This document shows positions 34,747 to 43,428 of a DNA stretch of 64,000 bases, piece by piece. The DNA is from an uncultured Persicobacter sp. Its GTDB lineage: Bacteria > Bacteroidota > Bacteroidia > Cytophagales > Cyclobacteriaceae. Within the stretch, counting starts at the first letter, position 1. Every line of letters begins with the position of its first letter. Under the pieces are notes generated by a model. That model had not been told where the DNA came from, ran no database searches, and saw only the letters and a program-made list of their open reading frames with translations. Location of the stretch: positions 124,001 to 188,000 of the forward strand of contig CANMKE010000001.1 in NCBI GenBank assembly GCA_947498325.1, in the 5' to 3' direction. The translations under genes and the position numbers were made by a program.

Positions 34747-34893
34747 GATGACGACGATCGCTGAAATTACACTGACTTGAAGCAAAAAAATGACGCTAAT
34801 CTCCACCGACAGCTGCTCACGAATGCGCAGGACGTTTTCGCCAGTAAGCATTGGCAAGTTAGAAGTGGAATATGGTTGATTGGCTTGTACCAT
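34732..34893 (-). CDS. Putative ilv leader peptide or 53-aa membrane peptide
   Basis: 53 codons from the ATG at 34893 (start MVQANQPYSTSNLPMLTG). Residues 32-53 are Ile/Val/Leu-dense (ISVIFLLQVSVI, then SAIVVICSLV and stop): 14 of 22 codons encode the three amino acids made by this pathway. The ORF ends 85 bp before ilvD, and its last codons lie in a 12-bp inverted repeat. Both facts fit a translation-sensing leader. The same stretch is also long enough to be a transmembrane helix, so a small membrane protein is the alternative. Confidence 0.5.
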   Translation of the reverse strand: MVQANQPYSTSNLPMLTGENVLRIREQLSVEISVIFLLQVSVISAIVVICSLV

Positions 34894-35198
34894 TTTGATT
34901 AGATTGCTTTTCCCGTCGTTTAGTATGATTCAAAAATAGAAACCGTAGACAGATTTGGGGATTCAAGTTTTCTGAACTTTTACAATGTCTAAGGCTTTAA
35001 AAGTGTGGTTAAGTAACTGATTTATAGTGGTTATGGTGTTTTCTTTTGTTGTAATCTAAGCGAATCGGTGGAAGTGTATTTTTTGCGGTAAGATGTTTTT
35101 TTGGGACGAAAAGAATAAAATTTTAAAAGGGAAGCCACCGAAAAGATTGGCAATTCAAGTACCCTTTGTAACTTTGGCCTTTATTTTATCAAGCTTTT
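34894..35198. other. Divergent control region between ilv operon and flippase
   Basis: 305 bp. Apart from the rightward promoter at 35146-35176 nothing is clear. An open frame starting at 35093 runs into the flippase gene in another frame and is dismissed. Confidence 0.5.
35146..35176 (+). promoter_or_regulatory. Bacteroidota-type promoter for the flippase
   Basis: ATTG (35146-35149), 19 bp, TAACTTTG (35169-35176), 22 bp before the ATG. Confidence 0.5.
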
Positions 35199-36665
35199 AT
35201 GGGGATTGTAGTGAAGCAAGGGGTTCGAGCCTCCTTGATGACATACTTCGGGGTGATTTTTGGCGCCCTGAATTTTTTGTATTTCATGCCAAAGGTTTTG
35301 GCTCCCGACCAAATAGGCATGGTGCGTCTGTTGCAGGACCTGGGCATGTTACTGGCGTCCTTTCTGCAGTTTGGCCTGCCGACAGTCCTTGACCGGTTTA
35401 TTCCTACGCTGAGGAAGCAGCCGATGTCGATTCCCAAATTCGCTTTGCTCTATCCCTTGCCGCTGATTGGCTTATTCCTTTGTTTCTTTTGGCTTGCTCC
35501 AGCTTACTGGGCGCGCCTTCTGATGGGGGTTAACCCAGAGATGATGCCTTACTTTTACCTTGTGCCTGTACTGATGATCTTGATGATCTACCAGCTGATG
35601 ATGGAGTCGTTTTATCGGGCAAATCTGAATATCGTTTTTTCTGCTTTTACCAAGGAAGTTTTTCTGAGGATTTCCCTGAGCTTGCTTATTGGCGGGGTGG
35701 CGTTGTCGTGGATTGGTTTTCATGAACTGATGTATGGCCTGGTAGGTGCTTATGCGGTGGCTGTGCTTTTGCTGATTATTTATGCGCAGCTAAAAGGATG
35801 GCTGAACTGGCAGGGGAAAGTTTTGCCTCCAGTATCGGAACGAAAGCCCATGTTGCATTTTGCGTGGTTTGTCATTTTGTCTTCAGCAGGCGCTTTGGTT
35901 TCTACGAAGGTGGACAGCCTGATGATCAGCAGCATGATTGGCCTGGACGCTCTCGGGGTGTATGTGATAGCGTTTTTTATAGGTACGGTGATAGAGATTC
36001 CCCGAAGGGCTATTTCCCAGATTGCCATACCGTTGATCTCAAAGGCTTTTACATCGGATGATTTCGAGGGAATTGAAAAGCTGTATCAGCAAACTACGGG
36101 AATACTGGCGGTAGTGGCCTCATGGTTGTTTCTGGGGATTTGGTGCAACATTGATGTCGTATATCAGCTGATGCCCAATTCCGAAATTTATAAGGCAGGC
36201 GCCATGGTGGTCTTTTGGGTAGGCTTGAGCAAGGTGGTCGATATGATCTTTGGCCTCAATAGCGAGATTATTCTTCAGTCGCCCAAATATAAGTGGGTAA
36301 CTTACTTTACGGTGGTTCTGGCCTTTTTACTGGTAGTGACCAACCTACTGATGATCCCTGCTTTTGGAATTGCTGGTGCGGCCTGTGCGACTTTCCTCTC
36401 GATGTTGATTTACAACCTGCTCAAGTTCAGGTTAATATTACATGAATGGCATTTTCAGCCCTTTACGAAAAACACCTTGTACTTTTTGCCCTTTCCCTTC
36501 ATCGCTTATGCTCTTGTTTTGCTTCTTCCTCAAATGCAATGGCTGGTATTATTTACATTGCGGGGGGTGATGATCACCGCAGTTTTATATGTTGGTGCGA
36601 TTATTTCGGGAGTTTCAATGGATATCAATAGATTTCACCGTCGTTATGTGCTCCGACAGCAATAG
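35199..36665 (+). CDS. Oligosaccharide/lipid-linked sugar flippase (MOP superfamily, Wzx-like)
   Basis: 488 aa with about 14 hydrophobic helices. The start MGIVVKQGVRASLMTYFGVI, followed by LAPDQIGMVRLLQDLGML, is the typical beginning of polysaccharide-exporter proteins of the MATE/MOP superfamily. PTVLDRFIP and LVSTKVDSLMISSMIGLDAL also match the family. Flips lipid-linked glycans across the inner membrane. No glycosyltransferases are adjacent, so the substrate is unknown. The C-terminus (MDINRFHRRYVLRQQ) is cytoplasmic and basic. Confidence 0.88.
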   Translation: MGIVVKQGVRASLMTYFGVIFGALNFLYFMPKVLAPDQIGMVRLLQDLGMLLASFLQFGLPTVLDRFIPTLRKQPMSIPKFALLYPLPLIGLFLCFFWLAPAYWARLLMGVNPEMMPYFYLVPVLMILMIYQLMMESFYRANLNIVFSAFTKEVFLRISLSLLIGGVALSWIGFHELMYGLVGAYAVAVLLLIIYAQLKGWLNWQGKVLPPVSERKPMLHFAWFVILSSAGALVSTKVDSLMISSMIGLDALGVYVIAFFIGTVIEIPRRAISQIAIPLISKAFTSDDFEGIEKLYQQTTGILAVVASWLFLGIWCNIDVVYQLMPNSEIYKAGAMVVFWVGLSKVVDMIFGLNSEIILQSPKYKWVTYFTVVLAFLLVVTNLLMIPAFGIAGAACATFLSMLIYNLLKFRLILHEWHFQPFTKNTLYFLPFPFIAYALVLLLPQMQWLVLFTLRGVMITAVLYVGAIISGVSMDINRFHRRYVLRQQ

Positions 36666-36839
36666 TCAAATATCAATATGGAGTATCGAAAAACGAGTGT
36701 AAGTTTTTGCTTGGGATTAAATTAAATCATTAATTAATTGCGATTTCACTCACTTATTTGTTAGCTTCACCCTTGATTGAATTTTTTTATTTGATCTTTT
36801 AAGTGTGCTACTAAGTTAAGATCAACAAAAACGGATTGT

Positions 36840-37130
36840 ATGAAAAATTTTATTAAAAACTTCTTTAAGAGTTTTCAGCCAGAATATTCGGTGGTTGTAA
36901 AAATGTATCACGTTATTCCTGCGCAGCCTGTGAAAGTAATGGGCAGTAAAGAAAAGTTCGGCAAAGGAGAGGTGGAAGCTGCTACGGCATATTTCCAAAA
37001 AGTACTTAAAACTACTGCAGAGAAAAAATTCATGCCTGTTGAAGTACAATTGTTGAAAGGAAAGAAGGTTATCCGCGCGAAAGCCTTTGGTCCTGTAAAT
37101 GAAATTAAATCAATGAAGCTTGCGGCCTAA
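36840..37130 (+). CDS. Small basic protein, unknown
   Basis: 96 aa, about 20% Lys, not recognised. It begins with an amphipathic basic helix (KNFIKNFFKSFQPEY), has an apparent beta-alpha-beta arrangement (SVVVKMYHVIPAQPVKVMGS, ... GEVEAATAYFQKVLKTTAEK, ... MPVEVQLLKGKKVIRAKAFG) and ends MKLAA. No signal peptide or Cys. Favoured codons and a strong terminator directly downstream make it a real gene. Role unknown. Confidence 0.7.
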   Translation: MKNFIKNFFKSFQPEYSVVVKMYHVIPAQPVKVMGSKEKFGKGEVEAATAYFQKVLKTTAEKKFMPVEVQLLKGKKVIRAKAFGPVNEIKSMKLAA

Positions 37131-37156
37131 AAAGGGTAGCGCTTTAAAAAAATACA

Positions 37157-37191
37157 AAACCTTCTTGGAGACAGTCCAGGGAGGTTTTTTT
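37157..37191 (+). terminator. Terminator after the small basic protein gene
   Basis: AACCTTC and GGAGGTT flank an inner TTGG/CCAG pairing, then T7. Confidence 0.75.
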
Positions 37192-37254
37192 ATGCCCTTT
37201 TTAAGCTTCATGCTTCTGCGGTTGCCGACAAAACGACGGTCAGTAGGGGCGGTT

Positions 37255-37620
37255 TTATTGGTTGAGGAGCTGCTTCATTTCTGCTGAAAAAAACAATCGG
37301 ATGTTGCGGTCGATGAAGGTATCGGTGAGTTGATGCCCCATGACGGTGAGGTAATAATATTTTCTGTCAGGCCCTTTGTTTCCTTTTTGGGTTTCAAAAT
37401 CCACCACCCCAAGCTGTTGATATTTTCGCAGATTTCTGTAAATGCTTTGCTCTTCGCAGCGGATGGTTTGGTGGGATTTTTCCTCAATAAAGGATTTAAT
37501 CTCCTCCACATACTTTTGATCCTCTTTCAGGGCAAGAAATATCCATAAAGTAAGCTGCCCTTTTTTGTAGGTTTGTTCCCAGGTATTCAGCAGTGTCGCA
37601 ATCTCTTTGTTGTTGTCCAT
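37255..37620 (-). CDS. PadR-family winged-helix transcriptional regulator
   Basis: 121 aa. The N-terminal TWEQTYKKGQLTLWIFLALK and YVEEIKSFIEEK, with EEQSIYRNLRKYQQLGVVDF as the recognition helix region and GPDRKYYYLTVMGHQL as the wing, match PadR regulators, which sense small ligands. The dimerising C-terminal part is short, as in the PadR-s1 group. It lies 123 bp downstream of the porin gene in the same direction, so it might regulate itself and possibly that gene; this is contextual only. Confidence 0.8.
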   Translation of the reverse strand: MDNNKEIATLLNTWEQTYKKGQLTLWIFLALKEDQKYVEEIKSFIEEKSHQTIRCEEQSIYRNLRKYQQLGVVDFETQKGNKGPDRKYYYLTVMGHQLTDTFIDRNIRLFFSAEMKQLLNQ

Positions 37621-37743
37621 CAGTATGATACATCTTGTATAATACCAATATAATCATTCTTTTGCTATTGTGAAAGGCGGTTAAATTGGGGGCAATGACA
37701 CAAAAATAAGCCTCATTGCCCATCCTTTCTCTAAAGTTAAGAT

Positions 37744-39003
37744 TTAAAAAATAAATCCTACACCCAGCTCTACCTGATTGGGTTCTTCAATGCCCGCAAA
37801 GTTTTTTCTGATTTGATAGTTGGCTTTAAGTACGATACTCTTTTTCGGCTGCGCATTGAATCCCACGGTCACCACTTCCAGGTCATTTTTCGCAAAAGGG
37901 TAATCTAATCCCTGCAAGTCCTGATGGATTTTCTGATGGGTATTCAAGCGTTCATAACGAACAAATAGGGGCAGTTTCCATTCGGTGTTCTGATTGAAAA
38001 ATGGCAGGATATCATAAGCCGCCTGCGCATAATATCCGAAGGTTTCAGCACCAAGAATTTCCTGATGGATCTGAAATAGCTGTTCTGTTCCCGAGAGCCA
38101 TCCCTTGGCCATCAGTCCGAAAAGCTCCAAATTCCCCACTTTGTAAATTCCGTGAGCAGACAGCATTCCGAGGTTGGAGTTGAGCTTTTCACCTGCATAA
38201 GGGTTATGGTCTTCGGTGCTGAAAGTGTATCCTTTGGAGGCGTCGCCATAATAACCAGAAACACCGATTAGGAAATCGTCTTCGTCGCCATATTGTAATT
38301 TACCATTGAAGGCATAGGAGGAAGGTCTTTCGAACATGTTGTGGTTTCTGCCATTTCTGATCCAGGTGCCAGAGGAGAAATTTGGACCGTTAAAACCATT
38401 GGTTACACCGAAGGCATATTCCAGTTTAGGCAGTGCATATCCGTAGGCCAGCAATCCGAATTCCATCCATGCCGTTGGGATAATCAGCCGTTCTACTTCA
38501 GGGCGATTGACCGACTTAAAACCGATCGGCTCATCATTCTGATTCACCCAGCCAATACCCATAGGGTAATTACCAAACCGCAGATTGAAATTGTTGTTGA
38601 TCAGGAAATCGAGCACCAGTTCGTAGGCGAAAGCAAATTCCCCCTGCTGAAATTGGTCGGTGAGGTATTCTGTCTGAAGTTCTCCAACCAAAATAATGCG
38701 GTCGGTAAATTTATAACCCAGCCAGATGCCTGTGCGGAACAGGTTGGAGTAGAAAAGCTCCATATCTTCGGAACTCTTGTCTTTGGATCCCTGAAAATTG
38801 ACATAATTTACCTCGCCGAATCCACTGATGGTAAACTTGCGCTCTGAGGTGAAAATCTTGGAAGAGGCATTGGCAAAGCCCGGTTGTTTCTCGTAGGTAA
38901 GCGCTTCGATCAGTTTTTGAGGTTCATCATTTTCCTGTGCGTAAGTATATAGCGGGGTTGTCATGGCGAAAAATAGGGCCATGATTGTCATTAGATTTTT
39001 CAT
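37744..39003 (-). CDS. Outer-membrane porin-like beta-barrel protein
   Basis: 419 aa with a signal peptide (cut after TYA, residue 22). After an acidic segment the protein forms repeated amphipathic strands: FTISGFGEVNYVNFQG, TGIWLGYKFTDRIILVGELQ, NLRFGNYPMGIGWVNQNDEP, and a final strand ending GVGFIF with the expected terminal Phe. It resembles porins of the phosphate/pyrophosphate-selective and DcaP kind, but the substrate is not readable. Probably single-gene, with repeats upstream. Confidence 0.8.
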   Translation of the reverse strand: MKNLMTIMALFFAMTTPLYTYAQENDEPQKLIEALTYEKQPGFANASSKIFTSERKFTISGFGEVNYVNFQGSKDKSSEDMELFYSNLFRTGIWLGYKFTDRIILVGELQTEYLTDQFQQGEFAFAYELVLDFLINNNFNLRFGNYPMGIGWVNQNDEPIGFKSVNRPEVERLIIPTAWMEFGLLAYGYALPKLEYAFGVTNGFNGPNFSSGTWIRNGRNHNMFERPSSYAFNGKLQYGDEDDFLIGVSGYYGDASKGYTFSTEDHNPYAGEKLNSNLGMLSAHGIYKVGNLELFGLMAKGWLSGTEQLFQIHQEILGAETFGYYAQAAYDILPFFNQNTEWKLPLFVRYERLNTHQKIHQDLQGLDYPFAKNDLEVVTVGFNAQPKKSIVLKANYQIRKNFAGIEEPNQVELGVGFIF

Positions 39004-39203
39004 AACATTGCTTTTTGAATGGACATAGAAATGCCCTTACTTTAAATTTAAAAAGCATAAATAGGTGACCGTGATGATAGGGGGTATTCCATAATAATGG
39101 TGAAGTATTATGGCCATGAATTGGGGTTGTCCTGCGAAATTACATTTGATGGCGGTAGGAGCTGACCGATGTGCCTGCTCAAATCATCAAAAGTGCATTG
39201 TTC

Positions 39204-39231
39204 GGATACACCTATCAGTGTATCGGTACAG
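39204..39231 (-). repeat. CTGTAC-headed palindrome, copy near 39.2 kb
   Basis: On the minus strand: CTGTAC, CGATACAC, TGATAG, GTGTATCCG. Related to 7557-7584 and 1652-1673 by its head and loop. Confidence 0.55.
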
Positions 39232-39310
39232 CTTGCGGAACCGTCTTGAAAGCAACTACTGGCGCAGCTGCCCTGTGAAAACGGATTCAAGATAACCCAT
39301 GATTTTATCA

Positions 39311-39334
39311 GTGGAAATCTGCGTAATCTGTAGA
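39311..39334 (+). repeat. AATCTGTG repeat, copy 3
   Basis: GTGGAAATCTGCGTAATCTG then TAGAC; a diverged version of the repeat at 7655-7682. Confidence 0.5.
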
Positions 39335-39402
39335 CAAATAATTACCCGTACATTTTATAATGCTACCTTATCAGCGGTGTTTGGGAGTGAGGGGGAAAAG
39401 CA

Positions 39403-39789
39403 TTAAGCCCGCCTGGGGGGAGGAGACAGCATACTGCCGTCGGGGTCGGAATATTCATTGACCCACAGGGTTTGTTGATTACCCAAAATCAGCTCTCCGC
39501 CTTTCGGCTGGAGGTCAAAGGGCACATTGATCTGAAGCTGTTTGATGATTTTTGCCTTGGTGGTCGCAAAGGGATTGTCGGGGAAGCTTTTTGAGGCTTC
39601 CTCACCAAGAAAAAGACAGGTGAATAGCTCGACGAAACTTTCCCTTTCCTGCAAGGCATAGAATTCTGAATGCTTAATTTCTTCGCATAGCGAGCTGTCG
39701 TCCACATCGATACTGAAGTTAAACAGAATCAATGCGGTCGTCCAGGCCATCAGGCGCATAAAACGATATGATCGGAAGATGTTGAGCAT
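39403..39789 (-). CDS. Small protein with N-terminal anchor and Pro-Arg tail, unknown
   Basis: 128 aa, not recognised. A possible signal or membrane segment lies at about 8-26 (RFMRLMAWTTALILFNFSID). It is followed by an acidic, helical part (DDSSLCEEIKHSEFYALQER), a central segment with KIIKQLQINVPFD, and a C-terminus DGSMLSPPPRRA. Tails of the PPPR/PPPE kind are common in unassigned Bacteroidota membrane proteins. Codon use fits the neighbours. Function unknown. Confidence 0.6.
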   Translation of the reverse strand: MLNIFRSYRFMRLMAWTTALILFNFSIDVDDSSLCEEIKHSEFYALQERESFVELFTCLFLGEEASKSFPDNPFATTKAKIIKQLQINVPFDLQPKGGELILGNQQTLWVNEYSDPDGSMLSPPPRRA

Positions 39790-39896
39790 TTGCCTGCAAA
39801 GCTAAGTAAAAATGATAAAAATCGGATTGATTTCTGCAGGAAAAAATAAATCAATTGATCAAAATTATCAGCATCGATATTTAGGAGCGGTAAATA

Positions 39897-40604
39897 TCAG
39901 CCGTTTGGACGCTTAGTTTTTTTGCCGACTTTGTCCCGTGCTTTCACCTTTAAAAGGTAAGGGACGATCTCGGGCACCTTACAGCTGGTTTCCCCCATAT
40001 TGACTTTCACCTTACCAATTTGCGCTCCCACCTTTAGTGCTGTATCGAACAATGGCGCACAAAAAGTTCCTGCGGCAATCACAAAATTATTCATCGCATA
40101 AGCCGCGCGGTTGTCTTTAAGGTGAACCCTTTGCTCCGCAAGCTGAATCAGTTCTTGGACGCGGTCAAGGTCAATCTCGCTATCGGTCTGAAAGCTCAGG
40201 TAGTTGGCGTAGGTCGTCCAGCCTGCAGCCTGTAAATGTTCTTTTTGCGCCTCGATCCATTCTTCAGCCAGCTCCATGGCAAAAGGACTTGCGGAAGTTA
40301 CTGGCGCAACGCAATATTCACTGAGCATATACCAATAGGCTTGTTCAGCCCATTGCTGTAGCTGTTCGCGGCTCATTTTCTGGGGTTCAGCAATGAGTCC
40401 CGCCAGGTACATGGCATCGGAATTGCCACTGGCGTACAAGTCCAGGGCAAGGGAATGGTTGCGCTTTATCTTTTTTTGAATTTTCTTCAGGTCCTGAACC
40501 TTGACGCCAAAAAATGGTGCTTTGGCACCGTGCCGACGCAGGACTTTTCTGGTTTGTTCGCTGCCGAATTGTTCCAGGGCTTCAAATACTTGGTCGTAGT
40601 TCAT
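39897..40604 (-). CDS. DNA alkylation repair protein (AlkD-like HEAT-repeat glycosylase)
   Basis: 235 aa from the ATG at 40604 (MNYDQVFEALEQFGSEQTRK); an upstream ATG at 40640 is possible. The pattern of helical HEAT repeats, with FFGVKVQDLKKIQKKIKRNH near the N-terminus and DNRAAYAMNNFVIAAGTFC, matches the AlkD family that removes N3- and N7-alkylated purines without base flipping. The basic tail (KARDKVGKKTKRPNG) fits DNA contact. Divergent from aat with 85 bp between starts. Confidence 0.85.
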   Translation of the reverse strand: MNYDQVFEALEQFGSEQTRKVLRRHGAKAPFFGVKVQDLKKIQKKIKRNHSLALDLYASGNSDAMYLAGLIAEPQKMSREQLQQWAEQAYWYMLSEYCVAPVTSASPFAMELAEEWIEAQKEHLQAAGWTTYANYLSFQTDSEIDLDRVQELIQLAEQRVHLKDNRAAYAMNNFVIAAGTFCAPLFDTALKVGAQIGKVKVNMGETSCKVPEIVPYLLKVKARDKVGKKTKRPNG

Positions 40605-40677
40605 TGGTTGGAGGAGTGGTTGAAAAATAAAAGTTAGCATTTTTTTTAACTTAAAAACAAGAAGAAGTCAAAAGGCT

Positions 40678-40685
40678 TATCTTTG
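40678..40685 (+). promoter_or_regulatory. -7 box of aat, near-leaderless
   Basis: TATCTTTG ends 4 bp before the aat ATG at 40690, so transcription would start at or next to the start codon. The -33 box is poor. Confidence 0.4.
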
Positions 40686-40689
40686 TGGC

Positions 40690-41409
40690 ATGGGAATTTT
40701 TTTTATTGATAAAAACGAACGAACATTTCCTCCAGGGGAGCTGGCGCATGAGTCAGGAGTGTTGGCTATTGGAGGCGATTTGGCGGTAGATCGGTTGATT
40801 ACCGCTTATGGCGAAGGAATTTTTCCGTGGTATGATCCAAACATGGAGCCCATGTGGTGGTGCCCCGATCCCCGCTGTGTGGTTTTTCCATCGCAGGTGC
40901 GCATTAAGAAAAGTATGCGCCAGCTTTTGCGTGCTCGGAAGTATCGGGTAACCTACGATCAGGACCTGATGGCCGTGATTGAGGGTTGTGAAACCATTAA
41001 GCGTGAAGGGCAGGACGGTACCTGGATTACCCAGGAATACAAAGATTCCTTTGCGGAGTTACGCACATTGGGCTTTGTGCATTCTGTGGAGGTATGGGAT
41101 GGTGAAGAACTTGTTGGTGGCCTTTATGGCATGGCGATGGGGAAGGTGTTTTTTGGGGAGTCAATGTTCAGCAGAAAAAGCAATGCGTCAAAATTCGGTT
41201 TCATTCATTTGTGTAAGAATTTGGAAGAGCGAGGCTTTGAGTTTGTTGATTGCCAGTACCATACCGATCACCTGTTTTCGATCGGGGCAAAAATGATTGA
41301 CCGCGATGATTTTTTGGCAGTGGTGCGCGAGAATGCGGTGGACCATATTGCGGAGAAAGAGGATTGGAACGCATTGTTCCGCGCTGATTTCGAATGGAAT
41401 ATTCAATAA
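40690..41409 (+). CDS. aat: Leucyl/phenylalanyl-tRNA-protein transferase
   Basis: 239 aa, normal length. Adds Leu or Phe to N-terminal Arg/Lys of proteins, marking them for ClpAP degradation in the N-end rule pathway. Motifs: FPPGELAHESGVLAIGGDL, EGIFPWYDPNMEPMWWCPDP, RCVVFPSQVRIKKSMR and GGLYGMAMGKVFFGESMFSR followed by SNASKFGFIHLC. Start MGIFFIDKNERTFPPG is typical. No clpS or clpA is adjacent. Confidence 0.96.
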   Translation: MGIFFIDKNERTFPPGELAHESGVLAIGGDLAVDRLITAYGEGIFPWYDPNMEPMWWCPDPRCVVFPSQVRIKKSMRQLLRARKYRVTYDQDLMAVIEGCETIKREGQDGTWITQEYKDSFAELRTLGFVHSVEVWDGEELVGGLYGMAMGKVFFGESMFSRKSNASKFGFIHLCKNLEERGFEFVDCQYHTDHLFSIGAKMIDRDDFLAVVRENAVDHIAEKEDWNALFRADFEWNIQ

Positions 41410-41535
41410 AAAGGCAGTGATCAACTGATGGTTACATGTAGTGATTCGGCTGAAAAACGGTCGGCTTATCTGAAATTATAACCGCCATCATTGCCTGTAA
41501 ATCGTCCCTCTGAAGAGGTGATCAAATCCCATATT

Positions 41536-42750
41536 ATGGCCTCAACCTCAATACCAGCCTCCACATTCAATACGCAGGAAAAAATACTGTTACTGCTCTT
41601 GGCAGCCGTGAGTTTTACTAACGTCCTCGACTTTATGGTCATGATGCCCTTGGGTCATGAACTGAGCATGCTCTTTTCGCTGAGTCCGGGGCAGTGGAGT
41701 ACGGTGATTTCCGCTTACACTTTTGCCGCGGCGCTGTCGGGTTTTGTTGCGATATTTTATATTGATAAATATGGCCGAAGGGATTTTCTGATGGTATTGT
41801 ATTCAGGATTTTTACTCGGCACCCTTTGCTGTGCTTTTGCCGACAGCTACTTGCAGCTTGTGTTGGCACGGGCATTTACGGGGCTTTTTGGCGGGGTGAT
41901 CAATGCCTTGCTTTTTGCTATTGTGGGCGATGTGGTCGCCATAGAAAAACGGGGGCGGGGAATAGGTTTACTGATGATGGGTTTTTCCTCGGCATCAGCA
42001 CTGGGCGTTCCCTTTGGCTTGTACTTTGGGGTAACTTACAGCTGGCGCGTGCCCTTCTTTGCTATTTTTGGGCTGGGTTTAATATTGTTGGTTTGCCTCT
42101 ATCGTTTTTTGCCGGTGATGCGTGGGCACATTACTGCACAGGCTGGTACGGCAGTGTTTGCACAACTGCGGGAGATTGGCCGTGATGCCGATCAGCGGAA
42201 TGGTTTGCTGGGGGCATTTTTCATGTTTTCGGGGCATTTTTTTATCATACCATTTTTAGCACCTTATATGGTTGCAAACGTTGGGATTGCAGAGCAACAG
42301 CTGACCTGGATTTACTTTTGCGGCGGGCTGATCACCGTCTTTACCTCCCCGTGGATTGGCCGCCTTTCTGACCGGTTTGGGAAGTTTCGTATTTTCGCGA
42401 TTTTTGCTTTGCTGACCACCATTCCACTGATAGAAATCACCAATATGTCGGCGGTGCCTTTGTGGCAGGTGTTGTTGGTAACCACCTTGTTTTTTGTTGT
42501 TGGGGGAAGAAGTATTCCCGCGAATGCATTAATATTAGGGACCGCCAAGCCAGTGCAGCGCGGGAGTTTTATGGGCGTTCGGGCTTCTGTACAACAGCTT
42601 GCAAGTGCTTCAGCCTCGTTTGCCGTGGGTTTTATCGTTAGCCAGTCGGCCACAGGGCAATATCAGCATTACGCACAGGCAGGCATGATCGGCGTCGTCC
42701 TGACAGTCGCTTCGATCTTCTTTTTACGAGCAGTACAGACTAAATATTAA
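41536..42750 (+). CDS. Major facilitator superfamily transporter (drug:proton antiporter type)
   Basis: 404 aa from the ATG at 41536 (MASTSIPASTFNTQEKILLL); a TTG at 41491 would extend it. About 12 helices. VLDFMVMMPLGHEL in helix 1 and FVAIFYIDKYGRRDFLMV between helices 2 and 3 (motif A-like), then DRFGKFRIF in the second half, are MFS hallmarks. The order of motifs resembles arabinose-efflux/sugar or drug exporters. Substrate cannot be stated. Stands alone before the tRNA gene. Confidence 0.85.
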   Translation: MASTSIPASTFNTQEKILLLLLAAVSFTNVLDFMVMMPLGHELSMLFSLSPGQWSTVISAYTFAAALSGFVAIFYIDKYGRRDFLMVLYSGFLLGTLCCAFADSYLQLVLARAFTGLFGGVINALLFAIVGDVVAIEKRGRGIGLLMMGFSSASALGVPFGLYFGVTYSWRVPFFAIFGLGLILLVCLYRFLPVMRGHITAQAGTAVFAQLREIGRDADQRNGLLGAFFMFSGHFFIIPFLAPYMVANVGIAEQQLTWIYFCGGLITVFTSPWIGRLSDRFGKFRIFAIFALLTTIPLIEITNMSAVPLWQVLLVTTLFFVVGGRSIPANALILGTAKPVQRGSFMGVRASVQQLASASASFAVGFIVSQSATGQYQHYAQAGMIGVVLTVASIFFLRAVQTKY

Positions 42751-42861
42751 GCGAAAAAAAAGTTCCATCAGAAAATTCTTATATTCAAAGACTTGCGTTT
42801 GCCACCCGTCAGTTCTGTTTAAAAAGTCCATCAAGAGCCTTTTAATAATCAATTTCCTGCT

Positions 42862-42869
42862 TATATTTG
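42862..42869 (+). promoter_or_regulatory. -7 box of the tRNA-Arg gene
   Basis: TATATTTG ends 16 bp before the tRNA, with CTTT at 42839-42842 as a weak -33 box at 19 bp. Confidence 0.45.
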
Positions 42870-42885
42870 CATTCCCAAATGACAT

Positions 42886-42957
42886 GGCCCTATAGTACAA
42901 TGGATAGTACGTGGGTTTCCGGAGCCTAAGATTTTAGTTCGATTCTAAATAGGGTCA
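42886..42957 (+). tRNA. tRNA-Arg (anticodon CCG)
   Basis: Cloverleaf: acceptor GGCCCTA pairs with TAGGGTC (one G-U), D-arm GTAC/GTAC, anticodon stem TGGGT/GCCTA, loop TTCCGGA giving anticodon CCG (reads CGG), T-arm TTTAG/CTAAA with loop TTCGATT, discriminator A. CCA is not encoded. The variable loop is short (4 nt). Confidence 0.9.
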
Positions 42958-43428
42958 CAAGGGAAGCGCCTCTAAGGCGTGAAAAGCCTCTCACAATGCG
43001 TGGGGGGCTTTTTTTGCTTTATGGTAAAGGGCGAAGGTTTGGTGTTGAGTCGCTGTTTGTAACGCAAGGAGCGACTGACTTCTACCACTTCTGCCCTCCA
43101 TGATTGTTTAATATTTTATCCATAGATTACCTTTTTTAAAACACGATGTCCGAAAAGTCCCTATGCATCGGTGGAGGCGGTGGACATCCAACAGTTGCAC
43201 CAAACTTAGGCTTGTTATATTTCTATGCTGATTGTTCGTTTCCGAATTTTTTATTTTATCTTTTTTTGCGCTTCAATTGACATATTACGGCTAAATAGGC
43301 AGGTCTATTCTCCTTATTTTGTGATATAACCTATATATAGTTGTTATTCTTACATTTATAATCATACTAATTGTTATAAAAGTTATAGTGTTTTAGGATG
43401 TTATTGTATTATTCGGTATATTAATTGT
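42958..43428. other. AT-rich spacer after the tRNA
   Basis: Contains the tRNA terminator (42984-43015) and otherwise AT-rich sequence. A 44-codon frame at 43146-43280 (start MSEKSLCIGGGGG) is not convincing as a gene. Confidence 0.5.
42984..43015 (+). terminator. Terminator of the tRNA-Arg gene
   Basis: AAGCCTCTCAC (42984-42994) pairs with GTGGGGGGCTT (43000-43010) using two G-U pairs, then T5. Confidence 0.8.

Larger units (their letters stand above)
39004..39402. other. Repeat-bearing spacer upstream of the porin
   Basis: 399 bp with a CTGTAC-headed palindrome (39204-39231, minus) and an AATCTGTG-type repeat (39311-39334). No gene is supported in the 60-codon frames here. Confidence 0.6.

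Noticed and set aside
35093-35392. 99-codon open frame upstream of the flippase
   Set aside because: Overlaps the flippase start in another frame; the promoter box at 35169 lies inside it.
43146-43280. 44-codon frame beginning MSEKSLCIGGGGG
   Set aside because: Gly-rich start looked like a secreted peptide leader, but there is no double-glycine cleavage context, transporter or promoter, and the tail is AT-driven Phe/Leu.
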